A DNA stretch of 33,320 bases from positions 1 through 33,320 of the forward strand of contig JAGYMF010000006.1 in NCBI GenBank assembly GCA_018400695.1. The letters run 5' to 3'. Position numbers and translations under genes: made by a program. This DNA comes from Bacteroidales bacterium (GTDB lineage Bacteria; Bacteroidota; Bacteroidia; Bacteroidales; GCA-2748055). The notes beneath the pieces are model-generated. The model saw only the letters and a list, made by a program, of their open reading frames with translations, did not search any database and had not been told where the DNA came from. How positions within the stretch are numbered: the stretch's first letter is position 1; each line of letters starts with the position of its first letter. Below are positions 1 through 9,900 of the stretch, piece after piece.

Positions 1-318
1 ACCATCGTGTTTACATGTGACCAGGAGAAGTATTCCGGAAAGACAAACAGTGTGCTGATTGATCATGAATCCAGGATAGAGGATGTGCTGACGGAGCTGT
101 ATGATCTGAAGATCCTCTCTGTTTTTGTGGAGGGTGGACAGCAACTGCATAATTCATTTATCTCCTCCGGATGTTGGGATGAGGCAAGGGTCTTCAGGGG
201 GGACGTCAAATTTGAAAAAGGGGTCCCTGCACCACACATTGAACAGGATCCCGCAGAAACACTCTATTTTAAAGATAGTGAGCTGAATATCTTTTATAAC
301 ACTATGCCAATTGGCTGA
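1..318 (+). CDS. ribD: RibD C-terminal reductase domain (5' truncated by window edge)
   Basis: The frame is open from base 1 (TIVFTCD...), so the ORF-track GTG at 7 is not a true start; the gene begins outside the window. The visible ~105 residues match the end of the RibD reductase domain, which reduces the deaminated pyrimidine intermediate with NADPH in riboflavin synthesis. The key signature is VEGGQQLHNSFISSG followed by WDEARVF, the conserved strand-helix (EGG...L..SF) near the cofactor site of RibD/DHFR-like reductases. The deaminase half would lie upstream and cannot be seen. The stop codon sits directly after a GCCAATTGGC palindrome and before a short T-run. The assignment rests on a short segment but the motif is characteristic. 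Confidence 0.85.
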   Translation, partial: TIVFTCDQEKYSGKTNSVLIDHESRIEDVLTELYDLKILSVFVEGGQQLHNSFISSGCWDEARVFRGDVKFEKGVPAPHIEQDPAETLYFKDSELNIFYNTMPIG

Positions 319-350
319 CTTTTTTTATGGATTTTCAGATAATAATATTG

Positions 351-358
351 TATATTTG
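351..358 (+). promoter_or_regulatory. Candidate -7 box TATATTTG for the caspase/SpoIIE operon
   Basis: TATATTTG matches the Bacteroidota -7 consensus TAnnTTTG and lies about 80 bp before the ATG at 440 in the only gap between ribD and the TPR-caspase gene. No good -33 TTTG is seen at the expected spacing, so this is a modest call. Confidence 0.4.
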
Positions 359-439
359 TATACATTCAGTGTAATATCAGGTAACATTTCATGGTTTTTT
401 TGCGTAAAAATGGTGTTCTAAAAAATAAAATCCGTGATC

Positions 440-2782
440 ATGAAGAAAATATTTCCATTTATCGCTGTTTTGTTGTTTATCGCCTCTGCAGGATATGGAC
501 AATCAGCCAGAAAATATTTCAAGGCCGGGGAGGATTTCCTCGAGGTCAGGAAATATGAAGATGCCATTGAACAGTTCTCAAATGCTGTTGCGCTGGATCC
601 TGAATATGACAAAGCATATATTTCCAGGGCAGCTGCTTATGAGCGGGTAAACAACTATGCTGCTGCTGCGGACGATTATGAGCGGGCGCTGGTTTTCAAT
701 GACAAGGACGAGGAATTGATGTACAAGGCCGGAAATGCTTTCTATCGATCGGGCAATTATGGCAAATCGCTGGCCATGTTGAGCAGTGCCCTGGCCAGAA
801 AAAGCAATTACCTGGAGGCATACCAGGTCAGGGTACAGGTTTTCATTGCGCTTAAGCGGTATGATGAAGCACTGGAGGACTGCAAGAGGGCGCTTCGGTA
901 CAAGGAAAATGAATTAAATTATTATAACCTGGGCGTGGTTTATGAAAAGCTTGAATTGTTGGATGAGGCTGAGGATGCTTATCAAAAATCTATTGCGAAA
1001 AATAAAAACGTGATAGATCCCTACTTATCGCTTGGTAAACTGGCTTTCCAGCGTGAAAAATATGACCTGGCCATGTCGTCTGTGAACCAGGTGCTTCGTA
1101 TTGATGCCAGGAACAAGGATGGGTTGATGTTGAGAAGCAGGATCAATGCTGCCCGGATGAATCTTAACCAGGCTGTGAATGATATTTCAGAGGCGCTGAC
1201 AATCTACAGAAATGATCCGGTTATGCATGTATTGCGTGGTGATTTTTACAAGGAACTCAGCAGACATACCGATGCTATACTGGATTATACGTATGCAATG
1301 GAGGCGGGTGACACCACTGCCCAGATATATTATAAGAGAGCAGGTGCGTATGAAAAGATTCGCGATTTTGAGTCAGCCATGAAGGACTATGATAAGTTGC
1401 TTGAAATCTCCCAGTATGACGGAACTGCACAAAAACTGTTGGCCGAGGCCCGGAAGCGCATGTTCGAGATTAACCGTGAAGACAACAAACCGGTGGTGAA
1501 GTTGGTTGAACCTGCATCGAATGAAGATAGGACTGTCTTTATTCCTAGAGGCCTTAATGTGATTGCGCTGACAGGGTTGGTTCAGGATGAGAGTGAGTTA
1601 AGCTCGCTCGTGATCAATAATTTTACAGTACAGCCTGCTGAGGTGAAAGATGGGTATGAGTTCCTGGCCAGTATCAACCTGAGGGATGCAGACCAGATCG
1701 TTGTTGAGGCCACAGATGTTTATGAAAATGTTGAGAAGGCGGTCTTCGATGTGGTATGGACGGAAACTGAAAAGCCGGATGTTAATATTATTGCTCCCTA
1801 TGCAGGAGATAACAACATCATCTATCTTGATTCAGATGATCCTGTGATCTATGTCGAAGGAAGGGTTGAGGATGAGAGTCAGATCAAGTCGATATATATC
1901 GATGATGTGGCGGCAAGCTATGTCCCCACGGATGTGAACCCGGTTTTTTCTGCGAGGGTTGCTGTGGAGAACAGAAGCAAGTTCTCGGTGAGAGCAGAGG
2001 ATGTCTATGGTAACATCGCTAACGTGGATTTTACCCTTAACCGTGAATCGACAGACTTCAGCAACAATCCGATGGGAAAAACCTGGGCAATCTTTATAGA
2101 GAACTCCAATTACGATTATTTTGCAAGCCTGGAGGGTCCCACAAAGGACATTACCTTAATGAAGACAGCGCTGAATAAATATCAGGTACATAATTTTATT
2201 CATAAGAAGGATATGACAAAAAGGGAGATGGAAAAATTCTTCTCCATTGAATTGCGCGACCTGCTGCGCAGCAACAGGGTGAGCTCACTGATGATCTGGT
2301 ATGCAGGCCATGGTAAGTTTGTAAATGAGACAGGCTACTGGATTCCTGTGGATGCACAGCGTGAGGATGAGTTTACCTATTTTAATGTGAATGCGCTGAA
2401 GGCCTCGATGCAATCATACCCCGAACAGTTGACCCATACACTGGTAATCACAGATGCCTGCGAATCAGGTCCCAGCTTCTATCAGGCCATGCGTTCAGCC
2501 AATGAGATCCGAAGTTGTGACGATTGGGAGGCAACACGGTTCAAATCCTCACAGGTTCTGTCCTCTGCAGGGTATGAGCTTGCCAGTGACGATAGCCAGT
2601 TTACCCGGACTTTTGCCAATACCCTGATCAATAATCCGGATGCCTGTGTGCCTATCGAGAGTATTGTGCAGAAGGTGACTACCGCTGTAACAGGCAATAA
2701 TCAGCAAAAGCCCCAGTTTGGGAAAATTGCCGGTCTGGAGGATGAAAATGGTACGTTCTTCTTTATTCCGAAAGATTACTAA
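440..2782 (+). CDS. Secreted TPR / Ig-like / caspase-fold (peptidase C14) protein
   Basis: The 780-residue product starts with a signal peptide (MKKIFPFIAVLLFIASAGYGQ), so it should be exported to the periplasm or outer surface. Residues ~25-340 are a run of TPR helices (many A..Y..A / LDPEY-type repeats). Residues ~347-533 hold two related Ig-like modules, each with a V(Q/E)DES(E/Q) motif. Residues ~547-780 are a caspase-like domain with the catalytic dyad visible as YAGHGK (His624) and DACESG (Cys674), 50 residues apart as is usual for metacaspase/C14 folds. I chose ATG 440 over the GTG at 434 because it begins the signal peptide. It lies 3 bp before the propeller-SpoIIE gene, so the two are probably co-transcribed. 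Substrate and role are unknown; TPRs suggest protein partners. Confidence 0.85.
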   Translation: MKKIFPFIAVLLFIASAGYGQSARKYFKAGEDFLEVRKYEDAIEQFSNAVALDPEYDKAYISRAAAYERVNNYAAAADDYERALVFNDKDEELMYKAGNAFYRSGNYGKSLAMLSSALARKSNYLEAYQVRVQVFIALKRYDEALEDCKRALRYKENELNYYNLGVVYEKLELLDEAEDAYQKSIAKNKNVIDPYLSLGKLAFQREKYDLAMSSVNQVLRIDARNKDGLMLRSRINAARMNLNQAVNDISEALTIYRNDPVMHVLRGDFYKELSRHTDAILDYTYAMEAGDTTAQIYYKRAGAYEKIRDFESAMKDYDKLLEISQYDGTAQKLLAEARKRMFEINREDNKPVVKLVEPASNEDRTVFIPRGLNVIALTGLVQDESELSSLVINNFTVQPAEVKDGYEFLASINLRDADQIVVEATDVYENVEKAVFDVVWTETEKPDVNIIAPYAGDNNIIYLDSDDPVIYVEGRVEDESQIKSIYIDDVAASYVPTDVNPVFSARVAVENRSKFSVRAEDVYGNIANVDFTLNRESTDFSNNPMGKTWAIFIENSNYDYFASLEGPTKDITLMKTALNKYQVHNFIHKKDMTKREMEKFFSIELRDLLRSNRVSSLMIWYAGHGKFVNETGYWIPVDAQREDEFTYFNVNALKASMQSYPEQLTHTLVITDACESGPSFYQAMRSANEIRSCDDWEATRFKSSQVLSSAGYELASDDSQFTRTFANTLINNPDACVPIESIVQKVTTAVTGNNQQKPQFGKIAGLEDENGTFFFIPKDY

Positions 2783-2785
2783 AAT

Positions 2786-5700
2786 ATGATATCAAAACAG
2801 ATCAGAAAAATTATTCGTCTTCACAGGCGGATAATTTTTTTATTCCTGCTATCCATGTCAGGAAGCATTGCTGCACAACATTATTATTTTGATGAGTATA
2901 GTGTTTCGCAGGGATTGGCACAATCAACGGTTTATAGTATTCTTCAGGATAAAGAGGATAATTACTGGTTGGGAACACAGGCTGGGGTTTCAAGATTCGA
3001 CGGATCTGAATTTGTGAATTTTACTGCCGAAGATGGCCTGGCAGAGGGAGGAGTCAGGGCCGTTTTTGAAGATTCACATGGAAACATCTGGCTGGGTCAT
3101 GATGGCGGAAGTGTAACCCGGTTTGATGGTCACAGTTTTAAGGTTTATGAAGAGTTGGGAACCCAACTGAAGTCAAATATTACAACGATTATTGAAGATT
3201 CCGGTGGCAAACTATGGATCACTACACAGGCATCGGGTGCGGCAATTATCAAAAATCCGGGTGCTTCGATGGACTCACTTGATTTTGAAATCTATTTGGG
3301 GCGCCGGTTGGCGGACAGGATCTTTGGGAGTATGATTGGACAGGATGGTTCATTGTATTTCGTGACGGATCCTGTCGTAAAAAAGTTTAACAGGGACAGC
3401 CTTAAGTTTGAGAACCTTGCGATGAATGGTATTCCCCGTTTTTTTGCCACAACGTGTATCCTGGAGGACAGTAGGATGAATTTCTGGTTCGGAACCCATA
3501 ATGGGGGTCTGTATCGCTATCATGCTGAAATGGAAGATACGGAAATGGTTGACCTGGTAAAGCTGGGCATGTCCACCAACTGGGTCAGCACCCTTTTTGA
3601 AGACCGCTATGGAAATATCTGGGTGGGGACCTGGGGCGGCGGTGTGGCCCGTATCGATACAAATGATCATGTGACTGTATTTGATAACAGCAATGGCATG
3701 CCGGGTATGAAAATCTGGCAGATTAAGGAGGATAAGGAGGGCAATATTCTTTTTGGAACGAACGAACATGGTCTCTGTGCTTTCAAAGGTGATTATTTCG
3801 TCTCCTATTTTGAGGAGGATGGATTGATTAACGAACAGGTGTATGCCATTGAACAAACGCATGACAAACGTTACTGGGTCGGCACCAATCAGGGTATATC
3901 TATTATTGAAGGTGATGTGACACAAAGCAGGATCCGTGATTTTGATAAATTGAAGGGTGTCAGGGTACGGTTCATAGCGGAAGACCATCATCGGAATGTG
4001 TGGATCGCAGCGGAGGGTCAGGGAGTTTTTACCTATACTTTGCGTGGCGATTTTCGTTTTGAGCCAATGATTAACAGCAATATTCCGATGGGACAGATCA
4101 CGGGGATGGCTATTGACGATCAGAATAACCTGTGGGTAGGTACGCTTGATGGACTGGTATATTATGAAATCGATAACCGGAAAATTGACCGGTTGACGCA
4201 GGTGCATGGATTGCAGGGCAATGAAATCTCTGCAGTTTTTCCTGACAGTCAGGGAAGAATATGGGTAGGGATCGATGGTCGGGGAGCTACGGTTATCGAC
4301 GGACAGGAGATTCGTTCGGTAGATCTTGGAATGGTCGTGACGCCAACCTGTTTCACTGAGGATAATAATGGTGTTATCTGGATTGGGACTGAGGGGCGTG
4401 GGGTCCTTGCATATGATGAGAATCATAAACAGGTGGTCAGTCATCTGTCAGTAAAGGACAATGGATTACTTGCAAACCTTATCAATTTGTTGAATTGCGA
4501 TGAGAATAATTACATCTACATTGGAACAAACAAAGGGCTGAATAAGTATGACCAGGAAGAGAATAAGCTGTATGGATTTAACAGGAAAAGTGGCTTTGTA
4601 GGTATTGAAACGAAACAGAATGCCACCTGTGTGGATCATGCGGGAAAAGTCTGGTTTGGAACAGGAATGGGAATTACCAGGTACGATCCTGCATTGAAAC
4701 CGAGGGATGTGATTGAACCACTGACCCATATAACCGGATTGATGGTAAACTATGAACCTTATCCCATCACGGAGAACATGGTCTTTTCTTACAGGCAGAA
4801 TTCCCTGATCTTTGATTACAGGTGTATCACACTAAATCCGGAGGCGGTGCAATACCAGATCATGCTAGATGGCATTGATATTGACTGGAGGCCTCCGGAT
4901 ACGCAGACACAGGTGAATTATCCTGCCTTGCCACCCAAAAAGTACACGTTTTACGTGAAGGCGAAAAACAGTGACGGTATCTGGAATGATCCTCCCATTG
5001 CACTTAACTTTCAGATCAAGCCACCATTCTATCTGACCTGGTGGTTCATTCTCTCCTGTATTGCAGCCCTGGGCGCCATGATTTTTGCCTATATCAAGGT
5101 CAGGGAACAGGCCCTTGTAAGGGAAAACAGGATCCTGGAAGACAAGGTCATAGAACGCACAGCACAGGTAGTGGCACAGAAAGAGGAGCTGGCGCAGAAG
5201 AACAAGGATATAACAGACAGCATCAGGTATGCAAAAAGAATCCAGTTTGCCATTTTGCCCCCAAAATCTCCTTTCCCTGAAACGTTTATTCTCTTCAAAC
5301 CGAAAGATATCGTCAGCGGTGATTTTTACTGGTTTACTGAAGTGGACGGTAAGGAGTTTATTGCTGCGGTGGATTGTACCGGACACGGTGTTCCCGGAGC
5401 TTTCATGTCGATTATAGGACACAATTCGCTGAACAAAATCGTAAAGCAGTATGGCATTCTTGATCCGGGAAGGATTCTTACAGAGCTTAACCGGGAAGTT
5501 GTTGAAACACTTCATCATACCAGTGAGGATGGAGATGTGTATGATGGTATGGACCTGTCACTGATCACATTTGACAAGGTGAATATGGAGATCAATTATG
5601 CCGGGGCCTATAATTCGATGTACATGGTCAGGAATGATGAGTTGATTGAGACGAAGGCTGACCGGCAGCCGATCGGACTGGCAGCAGGGACCACTAAAAT

Positions 5701-5947
5701 ATTCAATACACAGGTGATTAAAGTTCAGAAGGGGGATGTAATATACCTGTTTTCAGACGGGTATGCGGATCAATTTGGAGGAGAGAAGCTCAAGAAGTTC
5801 AAGTCAAAGAACATGAAGGAGCTGTTGGTGCAGATTTCGGGTGAACCGATAGAACGCCAGCGCATAATTCTTGAAGATTCAATTGAGAAGTGGCGGGGGA
5901 ACGTGGAACAGGTAGACGATATTCTGGTTATAGGCCGGAGGTTCTGA
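2786..5947 (+). CDS. Beta-propeller (Reg_prop/Y_Y_Y) sensor with cytoplasmic SpoIIE/PP2C phosphatase
   Basis: This 1053-residue membrane signalling protein has a signal peptide or N-terminal anchor (IIFLFLLSMSGSIAAQ), then a long series of Reg_prop blades (repeated GNIW(V/L)G(T/H) motifs, ~30-640), a Y_Y_Y module (~670-745), one membrane helix (WWFILSCIAALGAMIFAYI, ~753-771), a coiled coil (~775-810) and a C-terminal SpoIIE/PP2C phosphatase (~835-1053). Metal-binding acidic residues are all present: DIVSGDFYW, AVDCTGHGVPGAFMS, LFSDGYADQ and VDDILV, so the phosphatase should be active. The architecture resembles hybrid two-component propeller sensors of Bacteroidota but with a Ser/Thr phosphatase output instead of a histidine kinase. 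Typical SpoIIE targets are anti-sigma antagonists; none is encoded nearby. It follows the caspase gene by 3 bp. Confidence 0.9.
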   Translation: MISKQIRKIIRLHRRIIFLFLLSMSGSIAAQHYYFDEYSVSQGLAQSTVYSILQDKEDNYWLGTQAGVSRFDGSEFVNFTAEDGLAEGGVRAVFEDSHGNIWLGHDGGSVTRFDGHSFKVYEELGTQLKSNITTIIEDSGGKLWITTQASGAAIIKNPGASMDSLDFEIYLGRRLADRIFGSMIGQDGSLYFVTDPVVKKFNRDSLKFENLAMNGIPRFFATTCILEDSRMNFWFGTHNGGLYRYHAEMEDTEMVDLVKLGMSTNWVSTLFEDRYGNIWVGTWGGGVARIDTNDHVTVFDNSNGMPGMKIWQIKEDKEGNILFGTNEHGLCAFKGDYFVSYFEEDGLINEQVYAIEQTHDKRYWVGTNQGISIIEGDVTQSRIRDFDKLKGVRVRFIAEDHHRNVWIAAEGQGVFTYTLRGDFRFEPMINSNIPMGQITGMAIDDQNNLWVGTLDGLVYYEIDNRKIDRLTQVHGLQGNEISAVFPDSQGRIWVGIDGRGATVIDGQEIRSVDLGMVVTPTCFTEDNNGVIWIGTEGRGVLAYDENHKQVVSHLSVKDNGLLANLINLLNCDENNYIYIGTNKGLNKYDQEENKLYGFNRKSGFVGIETKQNATCVDHAGKVWFGTGMGITRYDPALKPRDVIEPLTHITGLMVNYEPYPITENMVFSYRQNSLIFDYRCITLNPEAVQYQIMLDGIDIDWRPPDTQTQVNYPALPPKKYTFYVKAKNSDGIWNDPPIALNFQIKPPFYLTWWFILSCIAALGAMIFAYIKVREQALVRENRILEDKVIERTAQVVAQKEELAQKNKDITDSIRYAKRIQFAILPPKSPFPETFILFKPKDIVSGDFYWFTEVDGKEFIAAVDCTGHGVPGAFMSIIGHNSLNKIVKQYGILDPGRILTELNREVVETLHHTSEDGDVYDGMDLSLITFDKVNMEINYAGAYNSMYMVRNDELIETKADRQPIGLAAGTTKIFNTQVIKVQKGDVIYLFSDGYADQFGGEKLKKFKSKNMKELLVQISGEPIERQRIILEDSIEKWRGNVEQVDDILVIGRRF

Positions 5948-6548
5948 CGCGCTCAGTATTGGCCTCAACGGCTGCATACATGATCGCTTCCGGGTCCCAG
6001 TCAGGCTCATTTTGTATGAGCCCGATCACCTCCTCCGGTTCATTGGCCACCTGCCATATCTTTCCATGCAGTGGCCGCATGAAGTGCTGATCGATCATCT
6101 CTTCGAAATGGCTTAGAAGGGGATCGTAGAAGCAGTTGGTGTTGAGGATAATAATGGGCTTTAGAAATTTGCCCAGTTGTTTGAGTGTTATTGCTTCGAG
6201 CAGCTCTTCCAGGGTTCCTACCCCTCCGGGCATGGAGATAATGGCATCCACATCTTTCATCATGAGTGACTTCCGTTCATGCATTGTCTCAACGGTCACG
6301 ATATTTTTAAGATCAGGATGGCCCCATCCCATCTTCTGCATGAATCCGGGAATAATTCCTGTGACTTTTCCGTTGAGCGCCAGCATTTCATCCGCCATTA
6401 CTCCCATGATGCCAACCGATCCTGCTCCGTAATTCATTTCGATATCCTGCTGGACGAGAATCCTGGCCATCTCCTTTCCTGCATCAAGGTATGAAGGATG
6501 TATACCTGGACTTGATGCTGCGAAAACGCAGATTTTTTTTATCATCAT
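5928..6548 (-). CDS. LOG family protein (TIGR00730; nucleotide monophosphate phosphoribohydrolase-like)
   Basis: The 206-residue Rossmann-fold protein carries the family signature PGGVGTLEE (PGGxGTxxE), plus N-terminal ICVFAASSPG and the GAGSVGIMG loop. LOG-family enzymes cleave nucleoside 5'-monophosphates, such as cytokinin riboside monophosphate, into base and ribose 5-phosphate; the natural substrate in this organism is unknown. The start may be either of two consecutive ATGs (6548 or 6545). Its 3' end overlaps the SpoIIE gene by 20 bp in convergent orientation. A TACCTTTG box upstream (6604-6611, - strand) suggests its own promoter. Confidence 0.88.
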   Translation of the reverse strand: MMIKKICVFAASSPGIHPSYLDAGKEMARILVQQDIEMNYGAGSVGIMGVMADEMLALNGKVTGIIPGFMQKMGWGHPDLKNIVTVETMHERKSLMMKDVDAIISMPGGVGTLEELLEAITLKQLGKFLKPIIILNTNCFYDPLLSHFEEMIDQHFMRPLHGKIWQVANEPEEVIGLIQNEPDWDPEAIMYAAVEANTERVRTSGL

Positions 6549-6603
6549 GGCAAATAATACCTTAAGAGGGCCATTGTAGGCTAAGTTGTCACAAGAAGAT
6601 ATA

Positions 6604-6611
6604 CAAAGGTA
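6604..6611 (-). promoter_or_regulatory. Candidate -7 box TACCTTTG for the LOG gene
   Basis: On the - strand the sequence reads TACCTTTG, a full match to TAnnTTTG, about 55 bp upstream of the LOG start and just after the thioredoxin stop. A -33 element at ideal spacing is not evident. Confidence 0.5.
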
Positions 6612-6622
6612 CTCTTTATATG

Positions 6623-6940
6623 CTAAAGCAGTCCTTCCAATTTATTTACAAGTGCGCTTTTCGGTACGGCACCAACTTGTTTGTCTGCGACCTCTCCGTT
6701 TTTAAAAAACAGGATGGTAGGGATATTCCTGATACCATATTTTTGCGTAATTCCAGGGTTGCTGTCAACATCCAGTTTGGTTACAACAGCTTTGCCATCA
6801 TAGTCATTACCAATCTCTTCAACGATAGGTCCAACCATTCGGCAGGGGCCGCACCATTCTGCCCAAAAATCAACGATGACTGGTTTATCAGACTGAAGAA
6901 CTATTTCTTCGAAATTACTATCTGTTACTTCTAATGCCAT
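6623..6940 (-). CDS. trxA: Thioredoxin
   Basis: The 105-residue protein is a single thioredoxin fold with the redox motif WAEWCGPCRM and the conserved cis-Pro region (IRNIPTILFFKNGE). It reduces protein disulfides in the cytoplasm. I start it at the internal ATG (MALEVTD) rather than the ORF-track start at 6976. The extra N-terminal residues are not thioredoxin-like, and the promoter's -7 box lies at 6974-6981, so the longer start would fall within or before the transcription start. Length is typical of the family. Confidence 0.95.
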   Translation of the reverse strand: MALEVTDSNFEEIVLQSDKPVIVDFWAEWCGPCRMVGPIVEEIGNDYDGKAVVTKLDVDSNPGITQKYGIRNIPTILFFKNGEVADKQVGAVPKSALVNKLEGLL

Positions 6941-6973
6941 TTTATTAGGTGTTATGATGAATGAATAATAACG

Positions 6974-6981
6974 CAAAAATA
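6974..6981 (-). promoter_or_regulatory. Promoter -7 box TATTTTTG for trxA
   Basis: The - strand reads TATTTTTG, with a TTG at 7003-7001 giving a 19-bp spacer, the standard Bacteroidota -33/-7 geometry. The -33 element lies within the last codons of dnaE, so trxA is probably transcribed independently of dnaE. Confidence 0.6.
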
Positions 6982-6994
6982 GTTAAAATGTTTA

Positions 6995-9900
6995 TCACAC
7001 CAACTTGAATTGAAGTTCCGGGGATTCATTGACAAAGCTGATGAACTCTTCAGTGATTCCTATCTGCTTGTTTCTGCTGAACAGACTCACCTTCATTTTG
7101 GTGTCGGGATCCACAATATTTATTTTTAATTCCTTGCCTTCGGAGGGTACTGTAAATTTTTCCAGGTCATCAATCAGCTGTTCACTTACAGCGTCTAACG
7201 GCAGATTGAGCTCCACTGCTTTTACCAGGGTGTCTTTTACCTCCGACATGAGGTGAATGTGTTTAACCTTTAAAGAGTAAACCACTTTACCCGGCTCCTC
7301 GCGTGGTCGCCATTCATTGACAGAAGCCCTGATGAGCAATGCGATCCCGGGAGTAAAAAACTGTTTGAATTTCACATAATCATCACCGCGCAGCCTAACG
7401 GTGTATGATTCGGTAAAATCTTCCAGCACAGCCATCAGGTAGGGTTTGTTCCTCCACTGGTCGACTGTATCCTTGATTGTTTTAACAATTCCTGCAAAGG
7501 TGAATTCGTGGCCTGAAAGGGATTTCAGATCGTTCATTTCGTGGAGATTGGTTGTGCAGAAAGAGTCTATTTCTGTTTTAAACCTGTCCATTGGATGCGC
7601 AGTAAGGTACATTCCGATGAGTTCTTTTTCCCGGTTGATCTTGTCCAGCAGATTCCACTCATCAATGGCTGGAGGTTCGGGTCTGGAAATGCTTATCTGG
7701 CTCATGTCGCCGAAAAGGTTCTGTTGCGGTGTGTTTTTTTCAAATTGGAATTTGTTACCGTATTTGATCAATCTTTCAATGAATGTGGCTTCATTTTCTT
7801 CTACTTCAATGTACTGACTTCTGCTGATCTCTCCAAGTGAGTCGAAGGCTCCGGCAATCGCGAGACCCTCAAGGGTTTTTCGATTGATCGATGCAAGTTT
7901 GTTTCTTTCAACATAATCATAGATATCCAGGAAGGGGCCATGCGTATTTCTTTCTATGATCATCATCTCTACGGCAGATTCTCCGACGCCCTTAATTGCT
8001 CCAAGACCAAATCTGATATCACCATTTTTATTGACTGTGAATTTAAGTTTACTCTCGTTGACACATGGTCCGAGCACCGAGATATCCATTCTGCGGCATT
8101 CATCCATAAAAAAGCCAATCTTCTTAATGTCTGTGATGTTCCGACTGAGGACTGCTGCCATGAATTCTGCAGGATAGTGGGCCTTCAGATAGGCTGTCTG
8201 GTATGAAACATAGGCATAGCAGGTGGAGTGAGATTTGTTGAATGCATACTGCGCAAAGGCTTCCCAGTCCTTCCAAATCTTTTCAATAATTTTTTTATCA
8301 TACCCGTTCTTTTCGCAGCCCTCAACGAACTTAATCTTAAGTTCATCCATCATTTTGCGGATCTTTTTCCCCATGGCTTTCCGCAGTGAATCTGCCTGGC
8401 CTCCCGTAAAACCGGCCAGTTTACGCGAGAGAAGCATCACCTGCTCCTGGTAGACCGTGATACCGTATGTGTCTTTGAGGAACTCCTCCATCTCCTCCAG
8501 ATCATATGCGATCTTTTCGTATCCATGCTTTCGCTTGATGAAGCTGGGTATATAATCCATTGGTCCGGGACGGTAGAGGGCGTTCATGGCGATAAGGTCC
8601 TCGAACCTGTTGGGTTTTAAATCCCTGAGGTGTTTCTTCATCCCGGCAGATTCAAACTGGAACAATCCGGTTGTGTCTCCACGCGCATAAAGCTCAAAGG
8701 TTTTCTGGTCCTCGAGGGGTACATGCTCAATATCGATTGTTTTACCGGTAGATTCTCTGATGTTTTCCAGTGTATCCTTAATGATGGAAAGCGTTTTTAA
8801 TCCCAGGAAATCCATTTTCAGCATCCCGACATCTTCGACATGCTTTCCATCGTACTGTGTTACCAGCAGATTCGACTCTTTTGATGTACAGATAGGTACA
8901 TTATCAGTCAGGTCACTCCTGCCGATGATGATGCCACAAGCATGCAGTCCGGTATGGCGAACGGAGCCTTCCAGTGTTTCAGCGAATTTCAGGGTATTGA
9001 CCACCAGGGGATTCTGAGATTTTTTTTCACGGCGTAGTTCTTCTACCTCCTCAAAAGCTTTCTTCAGGCTAATGCCCGGTCGTTCAGGCACCAGTTTTGC
9101 AAGCCGGTCGGCTTCAGGAAGCGGCAGTTTTTGTATACGGGCTACATCGCGGATGGCCATTTTTGCAGCCATGGTGCCGAACGTGATGATATGTGCTACT
9201 ACATCATGGCCATATTTATCAACTACCCATCTCAGTACCATGTCACGTCCATCTTCATCAAAATCGATATCGATATCAGGCATGGAGATCCTGTCTGGAT
9301 TCAGAAAACGTTCAAAGAGCAGGTCATATTTAATAGGGTCGATATCCGTGATCCTGAGACAATAGGCTACGGCAGATCCAGCGGCAGATCCCCTTCCTGG
9401 ACCAACCGAAACCCCCATTTCTCTTGCGGCGGCGATGAAATCCTGAACGATAAGAAAGTAACCGGGAAACCCCATCCGTTTTACCGTGTTCAACTCAAAA
9501 TCGAGCCTTTCCTGTAATTCATCTGTAATTGTTCCGTAACGATCCCTGGCCCCTTCATATGCCAGGTGTCTCAGGTAGGCATCTTCATTTTCAAATGTTT
9601 CCGGAATTTTGAAGTTCGGCATGATCGGATTGGAACTCAACGAATATTCCTCTACCTTTTGAGCAATCTCCATGGTGTTCGCCAGTACTTCCGGAATGTC
9701 GTTGAAGAGTTGGCGCATTTCCGCCTGGGTTTTGAGCCACTCCTGGTGCGTGTAGCGCATCCTGTTCGGGTCATCGAGGTCTCTGCCGGTACTCAGACAA
9801 ATCAGGTGGTCATGTGCCCCGGCATCCTCCTGGTTGATAAAATGCACATCGTTGGTGGCAATGCATTTGATACCATGTTTCTTTCCCAATTGCAGCAATG

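Noticed and set aside
306-326. GCCAATTGGC palindrome plus T-run as ribD terminator
   Set aside because: The palindrome has no loop, leaving at most four base pairs in a real hairpin; a functional terminator is doubtful.
440-2782. Type III CRISPR or gasdermin-type defence role for the caspase protein
   Set aside because: The protein has a signal peptide and no CRISPR, gasdermin or effector-target gene is nearby, so a cytoplasmic abortive-infection role is not supported.
3350-4444. 364-residue - strand ORF inside the propeller-SpoIIE gene
   Set aside because: It is antisense to the well-supported propeller repeats, shows no domain motif, and is low-complexity in the way expected for a shadow frame.
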